Source: Paraburkholderia phenazinium
GTDB taxonomy: Bacteria > Pseudomonadota > Gammaproteobacteria > Burkholderiales > Burkholderiaceae
Direction: 5' to 3'
Length of the DNA: 64,000 nt
Assembly: GCF_900100735.1 (NCBI RefSeq)
Contig: NZ_FNCJ01000012.1
Span: 124,001-188,000 of the forward strand
The stretch's first letter is position 1. Each line of letters begins with the position of its first letter. A program made the position numbers and the translations under genes. The notes beneath the pieces are model-generated. The model saw only the letters and a list, made by a program, of their open reading frames with translations. It made no database searches and was not told the DNA's origin. Shown piece by piece: positions 25,888 to 33,431 of the stretch.

Positions 25888-27279
25888 ATGAGAACCACCG
25901 CCAAAATCGACGAACTCGATATCTACGTTTGGGAAGGCAAGGCCGACATCGTCGACCGCGTCGCACGCTGCATGGCGAGCTTCGACGTCGAGGTGATCCG
26001 CGCCGACGACATCGCCATTTCCCCCGAGCGCACCGCGCTGCGCCCGTCGCTCGCCATCATCAGCGTCTCGGTGATCGACAGCGGCGCGCTGATCCTGCGC
26101 GACTGGCAAGCCGCTCACGGCATGCCGGTCGTGTGGGTCGGCGCGGCGCCGCGCGACCACGATCCGGCCATGTACCCGTCCGAGTATTCGCACATTCTGC
26201 CGCTCGACTTCACCTGCGCCGAACTACGCGGCATGGTCACCAAGCTGGTCCTGCAATTGCGCGCCCACACGGCGCAGACGCTCGAATCGAGCGCGCTGGT
26301 CGCCAACTCGGAGTGCATGCAGGCGCTCCTGCACGAAGTCGACACCTTCGCCGACTGCGACACCAGCGTGCTGGTGCATGGCGAGACCGGCGTCGGCAAG
26401 GAGCGCATCGCCCAACTGCTGCACGAGAAGCACCGCCGCTACGGCCAGGGGCCGTTCGTGCCGGTGAACTGCGGGGCGATTCCCGATGGCCTGTTCGAGT
26501 CGCTCTTCTTCGGACACTCGAAGGGCTCGTTTACGGGCGCGGTGGTGGCCCACAAGGGCTACTTCGAGCAGGCTGACGGCGGCACGCTGTTCCTCGACGA
26601 AATCGGCGACCTGCCGCTCTACCAGCAGGTGAAACTGCTGCGCGTGCTGGAGGACAGCGCGGTCACGCGGATCGGCTCGGCCGCTCCCGTCAAGCTCGAT
26701 TTCCGGCTGGTCGCCGCAACCAACAAGCACCTGCCGCAGCTCGTCAAGGACGGCGCCTTCCGCGCCGATCTTTACTACCGGCTTGCAGTCATCGAATTGA
26801 AAATTCCCTCGCTCGAAGAGCGTGGCGCGGTCGACAAGATCGCCATCTTCAAGTCCTTCATCGCCTCGGTGGTCGGCCCGGAACGTCTTGTCACCTTGCC
26901 TGACATCCCATACTGGCTCGCCGACGCCGTGGCCGACACCTATTTCCCCGGCAACGTGCGCGAACTGCGCAACCTCGCCGAGCGGATCGGCGTGACCGTG
27001 CGCCAGATCGGCGCCTGGGATGCGGCTCGTCTGCATCGTCTACTGGCGCTCGCGCGCAGCAACCAGCCGGTGCCCGCCGAGAGCGCCGCGGAAGTACTGG
27101 TCGACCGCAGCAAATGGGACATGGCGGAGCGCAGCCGGGTGCTCGCCGCTCTCGACGCAAACGGTTGGCGCCGCCAGGATACAGCGGGTACATTGGGCAT
27201 CAGCCGCAAGGTGTTATGGGAGAAAATGCGCAAGTACCAAATTTTCGACGAGGAACCCGAAACCCGCGAAAGTGAGTAA
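25888..27279 (+). CDS. Sigma-54-dependent Fis-type activator
   Basis: A 463-residue bacterial enhancer-binding protein. Residues 1-125 form a receiver-like domain without an obvious phosphorylation Asp in the usual place, reminiscent of VpsR-like regulators. The AAA+ domain has Walker A GETGVGKE (165-172), the sigma-54 loop as GSFTGA (213-218, not the commonest GAFTGA), Walker B GGTLFLDEIG (231-240) and FPGNVRELRN. A Fis-type helix-turn-helix is at about 431-451 (DTAGTLGISRKVLWEKMRKYQ). It lies 10 bases after tadG and is likely a regulator of the pilus locus or of the DUF2968 gene. Confidence 0.9.
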   Translation: MRTTAKIDELDIYVWEGKADIVDRVARCMASFDVEVIRADDIAISPERTALRPSLAIISVSVIDSGALILRDWQAAHGMPVVWVGAAPRDHDPAMYPSEYSHILPLDFTCAELRGMVTKLVLQLRAHTAQTLESSALVANSECMQALLHEVDTFADCDTSVLVHGETGVGKERIAQLLHEKHRRYGQGPFVPVNCGAIPDGLFESLFFGHSKGSFTGAVVAHKGYFEQADGGTLFLDEIGDLPLYQQVKLLRVLEDSAVTRIGSAAPVKLDFRLVAATNKHLPQLVKDGAFRADLYYRLAVIELKIPSLEERGAVDKIAIFKSFIASVVGPERLVTLPDIPYWLADAVADTYFPGNVRELRNLAERIGVTVRQIGAWDAARLHRLLALARSNQPVPAESAAEVLVDRSKWDMAERSRVLAALDANGWRRQDTAGTLGISRKVLWEKMRKYQIFDEEPETRESE

Positions 27280-27326
27280 TAATGAGACAGATGTACTAAA
27301 ACAAATACTGTTCAAGCAGGATTTAC

Positions 27327-28049
27327 ATGGACCACAAGTCGAAACTTCGACAGATTGCCTTAGGCGCTATCTTGGCGCTCGGGACCGTGCAGGGCGTTTA
27401 TGCGCAGGCTCTGGCGGATAGCGGGGCAAGCGCCGCCGTCGTTTCCCAACCGGCTACGACGACCGCCTTACCTTCGACGACGCAGAGCCAGCCGGGGCAG
27501 GCTACGGCGCTGACGCCCGACGAGGCGAAGCAATCCGCGGCCGGGAACGTCGCGGAACTGCAACAGATGATCCGAGGGTCGGATCTGACGGAACTGCGTA
27601 CCACGTACAACGGCAGCTACGGTGCGAGCATGCTGTTCTACGGCAAGGAGATGACGTATTACGTCGCGCTCTTCCAGCAGAAGACGTTCTGGCGGGTCAT
27701 CAAGACCGAGGACGAAACCCGCGCCGAGATGATCTACAAGGATTTTGTCCGACAGACGCTGCAGTTGTCGGACATTGAGATCCGCCGCACCCGGCTCGAG
27801 GCACAAAAGGCTTTCACGGAACGGATGATCGCCTTATCGCAAGACCGCGCCAACCGCCTGCAGGCCGACCTCGATGTTGCGCATCAGCAACAGAGCATCG
27901 TCAACAGCCAGCAGCAGCAGACGCGCGCGGAAGCCACGGCGCTTGCGCAGCAGAAGACTGCCGCCCAGGCCCAGTTGCGCGATGCGCAGCGTCAGGTGCA
28001 GGAACTGCAGCGCCAGCTGGATAGCGGCCTGCCGATGAACGCGCACTAA
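27327..28049 (+). CDS. Secreted coiled-coil DUF2968-like protein
   Basis: A 240-residue protein with a signal peptide (residues 1-26, ending VYAQA), a Ser/Thr/Pro linker to about 65, and a conserved domain (LTELRTTYNGSYGASMLFY ... TYYVALFQQKTFWRVIKT). A long Gln/Ala-rich coiled coil covers about 165-235 (LQADLDVAHQQQSIVNSQQQ). I place it in the DUF2968 family, common in Burkholderia, with unknown function. It follows the sigma-54 activator by 47 bases and ends the plus-strand run before a terminator. Confidence 0.8.
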   Translation: MDHKSKLRQIALGAILALGTVQGVYAQALADSGASAAVVSQPATTTALPSTTQSQPGQATALTPDEAKQSAAGNVAELQQMIRGSDLTELRTTYNGSYGASMLFYGKEMTYYVALFQQKTFWRVIKTEDETRAEMIYKDFVRQTLQLSDIEIRRTRLEAQKAFTERMIALSQDRANRLQADLDVAHQQQSIVNSQQQQTRAEATALAQQKTAAQAQLRDAQRQVQELQRQLDSGLPMNAH

Positions 28050-28106
28050 GCGCCGGCGGCGCGCAGGACTGGCGTCCGCCTGGCAGCACGGCAGCACACA
28101 ACACGA

Positions 28107-28134
28107 CCTCGCCCGGTTCGCCGCGCGGGGTTTT
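28107..28134 (+). terminator. Terminator after the DUF2968 gene
   Basis: A 10-base arm (28107-28116), TTCG tetraloop (28117-28120) and second arm (28121-28130) with one mismatch and one G-U pair, then TTTT. The UUCG-type loop and high GC support a real intrinsic terminator. Confidence 0.8.
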
Positions 28135-28222
28135 GTTGCTTTCCGGGGGGCGCTTATGGCGCCCGCTTGTCTGCGCGTTAGCCCGCCTGAGTGGGCGGTG
28201 GCGTTCTCAGCGGCGCTCGCGG

Positions 28223-29437
28223 TTATTCTGCGCCGAGGGGTTCTTCTTCCATCTGTCCGGTCTGCGGCGAGCGGCGGCGCGAGACGCTCTCCCAGGTGGC
28301 CACCACGATCATCACAAGGGTGGTGAGGCCACCCGTCATCAGCAGATCGGTATGAAACGCGAACGGCGCAATCAGCGCGAGCAGCGCCAGCCCGACCCAG
28401 TGCGACAGCGGGAACCAGCCATACACGACCCGCTTGTACAAGCCGTTACCCGCGATGTAGATGGCCGGTCCGCCGAGCAGCAGCCATGCCGTTGGCCAGT
28501 CGATGCGTTGCGGCGGATGCAGGATCACGTAGTCGTCGGCGGCGGCCGAGACGATCACGCCGGCCACCAGGATGACATGCACATAGTGGAAGTACGCCGC
28601 CATCAGCCCCGGCTCGGAGGAGCGTGAGATGGCGCGGCTGCCGGCGCTGCTGCTGGTGTCGAAATAGACCCACCACATGGCGATGCTGCCGGCGAAACAC
28701 ACCAGGAAGGCGATGATGTACGGCGCGCTCCACACGCCCAGATCGGACAGCGTGCTACCGGTGACCACCACCGATTCGCCGAGCGCCAGAATCACAAACG
28801 CCTGACAGCGTTCGGCAATATGACCGCCCTCGGTGGTGCGCCAGTCGGCGCCGCTCGAGCGGCCGAGCAGCGGCAAGGGAAAGCCGAACATCGGCGAAAT
28901 GTACTCGCACAGCACCGCCGCGCTCCAGCACGCGAGGCGCGGCAGGCCGTCCAGCAGGCCGCCCGCGATCCACAACACGCCCGAGATCGTCAGCCATCCA
29001 CAGATGCGCTGGAAGTTTGGGGTGAGCTGATGGTGGCGGCCCAGAAAAGCCAGCACGACAAGACTGCGGCCCACCTGGATCGTCACGTAACTGATCGCAA
29101 ATACGAGGCCGCGCTCGCCGTACGCAAGCGGCAGGCTAGCGGCCATCACCATGCCGGTCACCATCACCGCGAACAGCAACAGACGAACCTGGATCCTGTC
29201 CGGATCGAACCAGTTGGTCACCCAGCAGGTGTACTGCCAGCCGAGCCACACCGCAAACCACAGCACCAGCGTTTCTAACGCGCCGTAGGCGCTCAGGTTG
29301 TGGAACAGGCGGTGCGAAAGCTGGGTGACGGCGAATGCGTAGATCAGGTCGAAGAACAGCTCGACGTTGGTGACGCGGGCTTCGCGTCCGTCGCGTTCGC
29401 GCAGGAAACGCGCGGGGGTAGCGTTGTCGCTGGGCAT
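28223..29437 (-). CDS. LtrA-family membrane protein
   Basis: A 404-residue integral membrane protein. The conserved LtrA opening is present: VTNVELFFDLIYAFAVTQLSH followed by a WFAVWLGWQYTCWVTNWFDP segment. About ten hydrophobic helices follow. The family is named for low-temperature requirement protein A of Listeria; biochemical function is unknown. AGGAAGGAA upstream supports ATG 29437. It is convergent with the DUF2968 gene. Confidence 0.88.
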   Translation of the reverse strand: MPSDNATPARFLRERDGREARVTNVELFFDLIYAFAVTQLSHRLFHNLSAYGALETLVLWFAVWLGWQYTCWVTNWFDPDRIQVRLLLFAVMVTGMVMAASLPLAYGERGLVFAISYVTIQVGRSLVVLAFLGRHHQLTPNFQRICGWLTISGVLWIAGGLLDGLPRLACWSAAVLCEYISPMFGFPLPLLGRSSGADWRTTEGGHIAERCQAFVILALGESVVVTGSTLSDLGVWSAPYIIAFLVCFAGSIAMWWVYFDTSSSAGSRAISRSSEPGLMAAYFHYVHVILVAGVIVSAAADDYVILHPPQRIDWPTAWLLLGGPAIYIAGNGLYKRVVYGWFPLSHWVGLALLALIAPFAFHTDLLMTGGLTTLVMIVVATWESVSRRRSPQTGQMEEEPLGAE

Positions 29438-29506
29438 GCTGTCGTTCCTTCCTGGCGGGAGCGGGCAGAGGGTACGGCGCGCGACGCGGTACAGGTTCGC
29501 TGAGGC

Positions 29507-29565
29507 GCACGCCGGGCGAGTGGGCGCACTTGCGCCGCGCTGTGCGGCGCTAGCGCCCGGCGTGC
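29507..29565. other. Long intergenic hairpin
   Basis: A perfect 12-bp inverted repeat (29507-29518 with 29554-29565), with a further GC-rich inner stem (GCCGC/GCGGC). It sits between the 57-residue protein gene and the LtrA gene on the minus strand. There is no U-run, so it is a structured RNA end or barrier rather than a standard terminator. Confidence 0.5.
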
Positions 29566-29581
29566 CGCCCAGGCGGTGCGG

Positions 29582-29755
29582 CTACTCGTGCTTCTTTTCT
29601 TTGGCGGGTGCGTGCGGTTTCGGCTGATGATGCGGCCGCTCGGTCGGGTCGACAGCGATCGGGTCACTGGCGGGGAAGGTTTCGTCGAGGGCCTCGTCGA
29701 GCCGGTCTTCGGCCGTTTCACCGGGCGACGGCGCGTTGTGCTTCGGCTTGGACAT
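29582..29755 (-). CDS. Small His/Pro-rich acidic hypothetical protein
   Basis: A 57-residue protein. The acidic first half contains ETAEDRLDEALDETFPASDPIAV, a motif I recall from small conserved Burkholderiaceae proteins. The second half is His/Pro/Lys-rich (RPHHQPKPHAPAKEKKHE) and could bind metal or nucleic acid. GGAG is placed 8 bases before ATG 29755. No signal peptide or membrane segment. Function unknown. Confidence 0.65.
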   Translation of the reverse strand: MSKPKHNAPSPGETAEDRLDEALDETFPASDPIAVDPTERPHHQPKPHAPAKEKKHE

Positions 29756-30042
29756 GGTGTGGCTCCACATGGGGTAACGAGCAGTCAGGATAGCGCAATC
29801 CTGTGGCCACGGGCCACCTGGCCGTTCGGCCGGGGGCCTGAAACGCGCAGGGCGCAAGCCGCCGCGCTTGTGCCTGTTCAATACCTGTTTATGCCTGCCG
29901 GTGCCTGTGTTCACGCCGCGCGAAGCCACACGACGCCACAAAAATCCTTGAAATTGGCGGGTCGTGACTCGTCTTGGGTGTGTCGCAGGAGATGGCCGGC
30001 ACCGGTCGGATCCGGGCGGCGCACAGACGAGGTGGCGCAGCT

Positions 30043-30270
30043 ATGGAATCGAAAGGGTCGCGGCAGGCGCAGCGCTTCAATGCGTTACACGTCGTGGAAG
30101 CGGAACTGGAACATCTCGACTGGGCGACGCGCCAACCGACGGTGCGCATGCTGAACACCGGCTACTGGCGCCGCCGCGTGCTGGCGATCAAATGTGGGTA
30201 TGAACTGACGCACCAGCAGGGGGTGCGCATCGAGCAGATCTTGCAGCGGCTGGGCGATCCGGTGGATTAG
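30043..30270 (+). CDS. Small conserved hypothetical protein
   Basis: A 75-residue soluble basic protein (RFNALHVVEAELEHLDW, RMLNTGYWRRRVLAIKCGYELTHQQGVRIEQILQRLG). The regular amphipathic pattern and Arg/Trp content suggest a folded helical protein. ATG 30043 has a GAGG about 11 bases upstream; an in-frame ATG at 29974 is less likely. It is convergent with the Hfq-like gene. No family recognised. Confidence 0.55.
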   Translation: MESKGSRQAQRFNALHVVEAELEHLDWATRQPTVRMLNTGYWRRRVLAIKCGYELTHQQGVRIEQILQRLGDPVD

Positions 30271-30309
30271 CCCGCCGCTTGTCTTACTCGCTTGTTTTAC
30301 GCGCGTGTC

Positions 30310-30774
30310 TTACTCGGTACCGCTGCTGCCGTTACCGTCGCCATTGCCGCTGCCGGTACCGAACAGGCGGCGGCGCCGCGTGACGACTACCGGACCGTCC
30401 GACGGTGCACGCTCGGACGAGGCGGGGCGTTCGCCTGACGGCGGGGCGCCATACGATTCGCGCGGTTCACGCGGCTCGCGGTGCTCACGCGGTTCGCGCG
30501 AGCCATGCGGCCCACGCGTCGTGTGTTCGCCGTGCGACGGCCGGCCGGCGCGTGGCGCAGGGCGCGTGCCGGTATCGAGCTGGATGGTCGAGATGGCGCG
30601 CTTGTAGATGCCTTGCAAGCCGACTGGCGTGCGCAGCATCACCAGGTACTGGTCGAACGACTCAATGCACCCTGTCAGGCGAATGCCGTTGACAAGATAG
30701 ATTTCGACGCGCTTTCGTTCTTTGCGCGCTGCGTTCATGAAGTCGTTTTGCGGATGCGATTCTGCGGATGCCAT
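30310..30774 (-). CDS. Divergent Hfq-like RNA-binding protein with Arg-rich tail
   Basis: A 154-residue protein. Residues 10-68 form an Sm-like Hfq domain: FMNAARKERKRVEIYLVNG (Sm1 start), ESFDQYLVML, then IYKRAISTI. Canonical Hfq has YKHAIS, so the conserved His is Arg here, and the loop before it is one residue longer. The remaining 85 residues are a disordered charged tail (repeated REP/REH units, then RRRRLFG and a Gly/Asn end). It is probably a second RNA chaperone rather than the main Hfq, which is about 79 residues in Burkholderia. The start is taken as ATG 30774, with no clear Shine-Dalgarno. Confidence 0.8.
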   Translation of the reverse strand: MASAESHPQNDFMNAARKERKRVEIYLVNGIRLTGCIESFDQYLVMLRTPVGLQGIYKRAISTIQLDTGTRPAPRAGRPSHGEHTTRGPHGSREPREHREPREPRESYGAPPSGERPASSERAPSDGPVVVTRRRRLFGTGSGNGDGNGSSGTE

Positions 30775-31140
30775 GGACAAGTCAGGTAAGAAGGACAGTT
30801 GCTCGCCGCGATTCTACCCTTTTCAGGGAAAAGCGCGCGGCGTGAGCGATCTGCGTCCACTATAACGGCTTGCGCGTAGAGAAGCATCTGATAACTGGCC
30901 CTCGTAACGTTGCGTTACGAATCTGGCGCAAGTCTGGCGGAAGAACGCTGGCCGGTCTCCCGGGACGGTGGGCGGGGGAAGGGGGCAAGCGGGGGGCAAG
31001 CCGCGGGTGGATATCTGTAAGCGGACGGAATAAAAATGCTGGCCGGGTCGTTTACCTTGCATGGCGGCGTATCTCACGGCGCCTCGATCTGGCTTCGGCC
31101 GCCCCCGGGCGCTCCACGTCAGGCCGACAGGAGACCGCAT
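30775..31140. other. Intergenic region with CGTAACG palindrome
   Basis: A 366-bp divergent region between the Hfq-like gene and the sigma-factor operon. TCGTAACG-TTG-CGTTACGA at 30902-30920 is an 8-bp perfect inverted repeat matching motifs at 13711-13757. A TATAGT hexamer on the minus strand (30859-30864) could be the -10 of the Hfq-like gene. No gene seen. Confidence 0.45.
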
Positions 31141-31299
31141 ATGAAATCCTCCCACCTGCTTTCGACCGTGTGCGTGCTGATGGCGCTCGCGCTGGCCTCG
31201 CTCGGCGCGACCGGCTGCAGCTCGCCCGGCAACCAGGGCTCGTCCGGTAGCAGCAGTAGCAGCGGCACCAGTACGAACGGCACAGCCGGCGGTTATTGA
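31141..31299 (+). CDS. Small Ser/Gly-rich lipoprotein
   Basis: A 52-residue lipoprotein. The signal sequence ends LGATGC, so the mature part is only about 30 residues, nearly all Ser, Gly, Thr and Asn. AGGAGA at 31129-31134 gives a strong start at ATG 31141. It is 24 bases upstream of the ECF sigma gene and probably co-transcribed. Short lipoproteins of this kind can act as envelope-stress sensors; that role is inferred. Confidence 0.7.
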   Translation: MKSSHLLSTVCVLMALALASLGATGCSSPGNQGSSGSSSSSGTSTNGTAGGY

Positions 31300-31323
31300 T
31301 CGCCCGCGCGCGCCGGTCGCCGC

Positions 31324-31842
31324 GTGAATTTCGAAGCGGAAGTGATCTCGTGGCTCCCGCAGTTGCGCCGCTATGCGCGCGCGCTGACGGGCGATCCCGC
31401 GTGGGCCGACGATCTGGTGCAGGACACGGCGGAGCGCGCGCTGGCGCGCTGGGCCGCATTCCGCCCGAACAGCAATCTGCGTGCGTGGCTGCTGACGATC
31501 CTGCGTCATCTCTACATCGATCAGTTGCGCGTGCGGCGCGAAATCGCCGTCGATGACGAAAGCGCACCCTGGCATACCCTCGAGGCGCCGCACGGCGAAG
31601 TCGACGGACTGGTGCTGCGCGACTTGCAGCGCGCGCTCTACTGCTTGCCGCTCGAACAGCGCGAGGTGCTGTTGCTCGTGTGCGTCGAGGAACTGACGTA
31701 TCAGGAGGCGTCGATCGCGCTCGGCGTGCCGCTCGGCACGGTCATGTCGCGTCTGTCGCGTGCCCGCGAGCATCTGCGTGTACTGCTCACCGAAGGCCCG
31801 ACGCGCCAGAGCGTGCCGCTGAAAGTAGTGAGAAATCCGTGA
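31324..31842 (+). CDS. ECF-type RNA polymerase sigma factor
   Basis: A 172-residue sigma-70 family factor. Region 2 is at about 10-75 (RRYARALTGDPAWADDLVQDTAERALARW ... LRAWLLTILRHLYIDQLR) and region 4 at about 105-155 (LPLEQREVLLLVCVEELTYQEASIALGVPLGTVMSRLSRARE). The start is GTG 31324. Its TGA overlaps the next ATG (TGATG at 31840-31844), the usual arrangement for a sigma/anti-sigma pair. Confidence 0.92.
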   Translation: MNFEAEVISWLPQLRRYARALTGDPAWADDLVQDTAERALARWAAFRPNSNLRAWLLTILRHLYIDQLRVRREIAVDDESAPWHTLEAPHGEVDGLVLRDLQRALYCLPLEQREVLLLVCVEELTYQEASIALGVPLGTVMSRLSRAREHLRVLLTEGPTRQSVPLKVVRNP

Positions 31843-32648
31843 TGAGCTACGACGACCACGATCCCGTGATGCCTGACTCGCTCAATCCGTCCGACTTGCG
31901 CACGTTGTCGGCGTTCATCGACGACGAGTTGCCGGATGGGACGCGCGCCGCCGTGCTCGAACATCTCGAGCGCGATCAGGAGGCGGCCGCCCAGGTCGCG
32001 GCCTGGCGCTCGCAGAAAGCGGCCTTGCGGGCGTTGTGCGGCGCGCCTCTTCGCAGCGAGCCATCCTTCATTGTGCTGCGCACGGCGCCGCCCTGGTGGC
32101 GTCGTGCGGGTCTCGCCGCATGCTGGCTGGCCGCCGGTGCCGGCCTTGCGCTTGCGCTCGGGCCGCTCGCGTCGCGGCTGTCCGGCGCCGCCAACGGCAA
32201 CGACCCGATGAGCTTCGCCAAACGCGCCGACGTCGCCTATGCCGTCTATACGCCCGAGCAGCGCCATCCGGTCGAAGTGGCGGCGAACCAGGAAGAGCAT
32301 CTGATCAATTGGCTCTCGAAACGCCTGAACCGGCCGCTGTCCGTGCCGTCTCTGCAGGAGTACGGTTATTCGCTGGTGGGCGGGCGCCTGCTGCCAGGCG
32401 AAGCGGGACCGGCGGCGCAGTTCATGTACGAGAACCCGGCCGGCGCGCGCCTCACGCTGTATGTGACGGGGATTCCGCGCGACGAGACCGCGTTTCGCCT
32501 GTTTCGCGACGGCAACCGGCGCACCTTCTACTGGGTCAACGATCACATGGGGTACGCGCTATCCGGGCCGATTTCGGAGAGCAAGCTGCGCGCGATTGCG
32601 ATCGACGTCTGCAGCGCCCTGGGCGGCAAGCCGCAGTCGTGGGAATAG
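31842..32648 (+). CDS. Membrane anti-sigma factor
   Basis: A 268-residue protein. An N-terminal anti-sigma-like helical domain (LRTLSAFIDDELPDGTRAAVLEHLERD) lacks the zinc-binding HxxxCxxC. One transmembrane helix lies at about 88-110. The periplasmic domain has VEVAANQEEHLINWLSKRLN and YSLVGGRLLP, typical of the ChrR/RsiW-like anti-sigma factors of proteobacteria. Translation is coupled to the sigma gene. It should hold the sigma factor at the membrane until a signal arrives. Confidence 0.88.
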   Translation: MSYDDHDPVMPDSLNPSDLRTLSAFIDDELPDGTRAAVLEHLERDQEAAAQVAAWRSQKAALRALCGAPLRSEPSFIVLRTAPPWWRRAGLAACWLAAGAGLALALGPLASRLSGAANGNDPMSFAKRADVAYAVYTPEQRHPVEVAANQEEHLINWLSKRLNRPLSVPSLQEYGYSLVGGRLLPGEAGPAAQFMYENPAGARLTLYVTGIPRDETAFRLFRDGNRRTFYWVNDHMGYALSGPISESKLRAIAIDVCSALGGKPQSWE

Positions 32649-32875
32649 GGGGCGTGCGGGCACGCGCTGAAACATGATGTAACGCACAGGCGCCGCGCTT
32701 GTTCCCCGCTCCCGGAATAGCACCACGCCGCGCTTCGTTTACTCACTGCAGGTCCACGCTTTTGCGGCTTTGAGAAGGCGGCCACGTGGACGGATGCGAG
32801 GCAAAGCGACGAGGTCTTCACGGTGCCGGCCGCGGGTGCGGCTGCTACGCCGGGGCGTCGGGGCAGGGCAGAATC

Positions 32876-33352
32876 ATGCGTAATATCGAAGCACGTTGTG
32901 CGGTGCTATGTTTGTGTCTGGCGTGCACGGCGCCGGTGGCGGCGCAGTCCACTATGGATGGCGCACCGTATGCGGCACCGCCGTGCCGCACGGTTGTGGG
33001 GCAGGCCGAGATCGACGGCACGTTGCAACAGATCACCGGGCTCGCGTGTCAGCAGCCGGACGGTAGCTGGCAGGTTGTGGATGGCGGCGATACGGCAGTG
33101 GCGCTGTATCCGGCGCCTCTCTATCCGTACTACGATCCATGGTATTGGGGCGGAGTGGTGGCGGTCGGATTCGGTGGACCGTTTATCTTCGTCGACCGGT
33201 TTCATCATCGTCATCCCCTCGGCCAGGTTCATTTCAGCCGTGCAGCATACGGCTTTGGAACCCGCTCGGGAGGCTGGCACGGCTCAGGCACCTGGCAAAG
33301 CACGGGCAGCATGCATGGCGGTTGGGGCGGCGGAGGTGGGATGCGCCGCTAG
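32876..33352 (+). CDS. Secreted Gly/Trp/His-rich hypothetical protein
   Basis: A 158-residue protein with a signal peptide ending APVAAQ near residue 24. A short domain has PPCRTVVGQAEIDGTLQQITGLACQQPDGSW, followed by an aromatic stretch (YPYYDPWYWGG) and hydrophobic GVVAVGFGGPFIFV. A His-rich FHHRHP and a Gly/Trp/Ser tail close it. ATG 32876 fits the signal peptide better than upstream in-frame starts. It lies 227 bases after the anti-sigma gene and could be a sigma regulon member. Function unknown. Confidence 0.65.
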   Translation: MRNIEARCAVLCLCLACTAPVAAQSTMDGAPYAAPPCRTVVGQAEIDGTLQQITGLACQQPDGSWQVVDGGDTAVALYPAPLYPYYDPWYWGGVVAVGFGGPFIFVDRFHHRHPLGQVHFSRAAYGFGTRSGGWHGSGTWQSTGSMHGGWGGGGGMRR

Positions 33353-33431
33353 CGGCTAGCCGGCTTGCTGCGATTCAATGGCACGCCGCGATGGCGGCGC
33401 GCGCCAGCCGGCCGTCGTAGAAGGAGACGCC

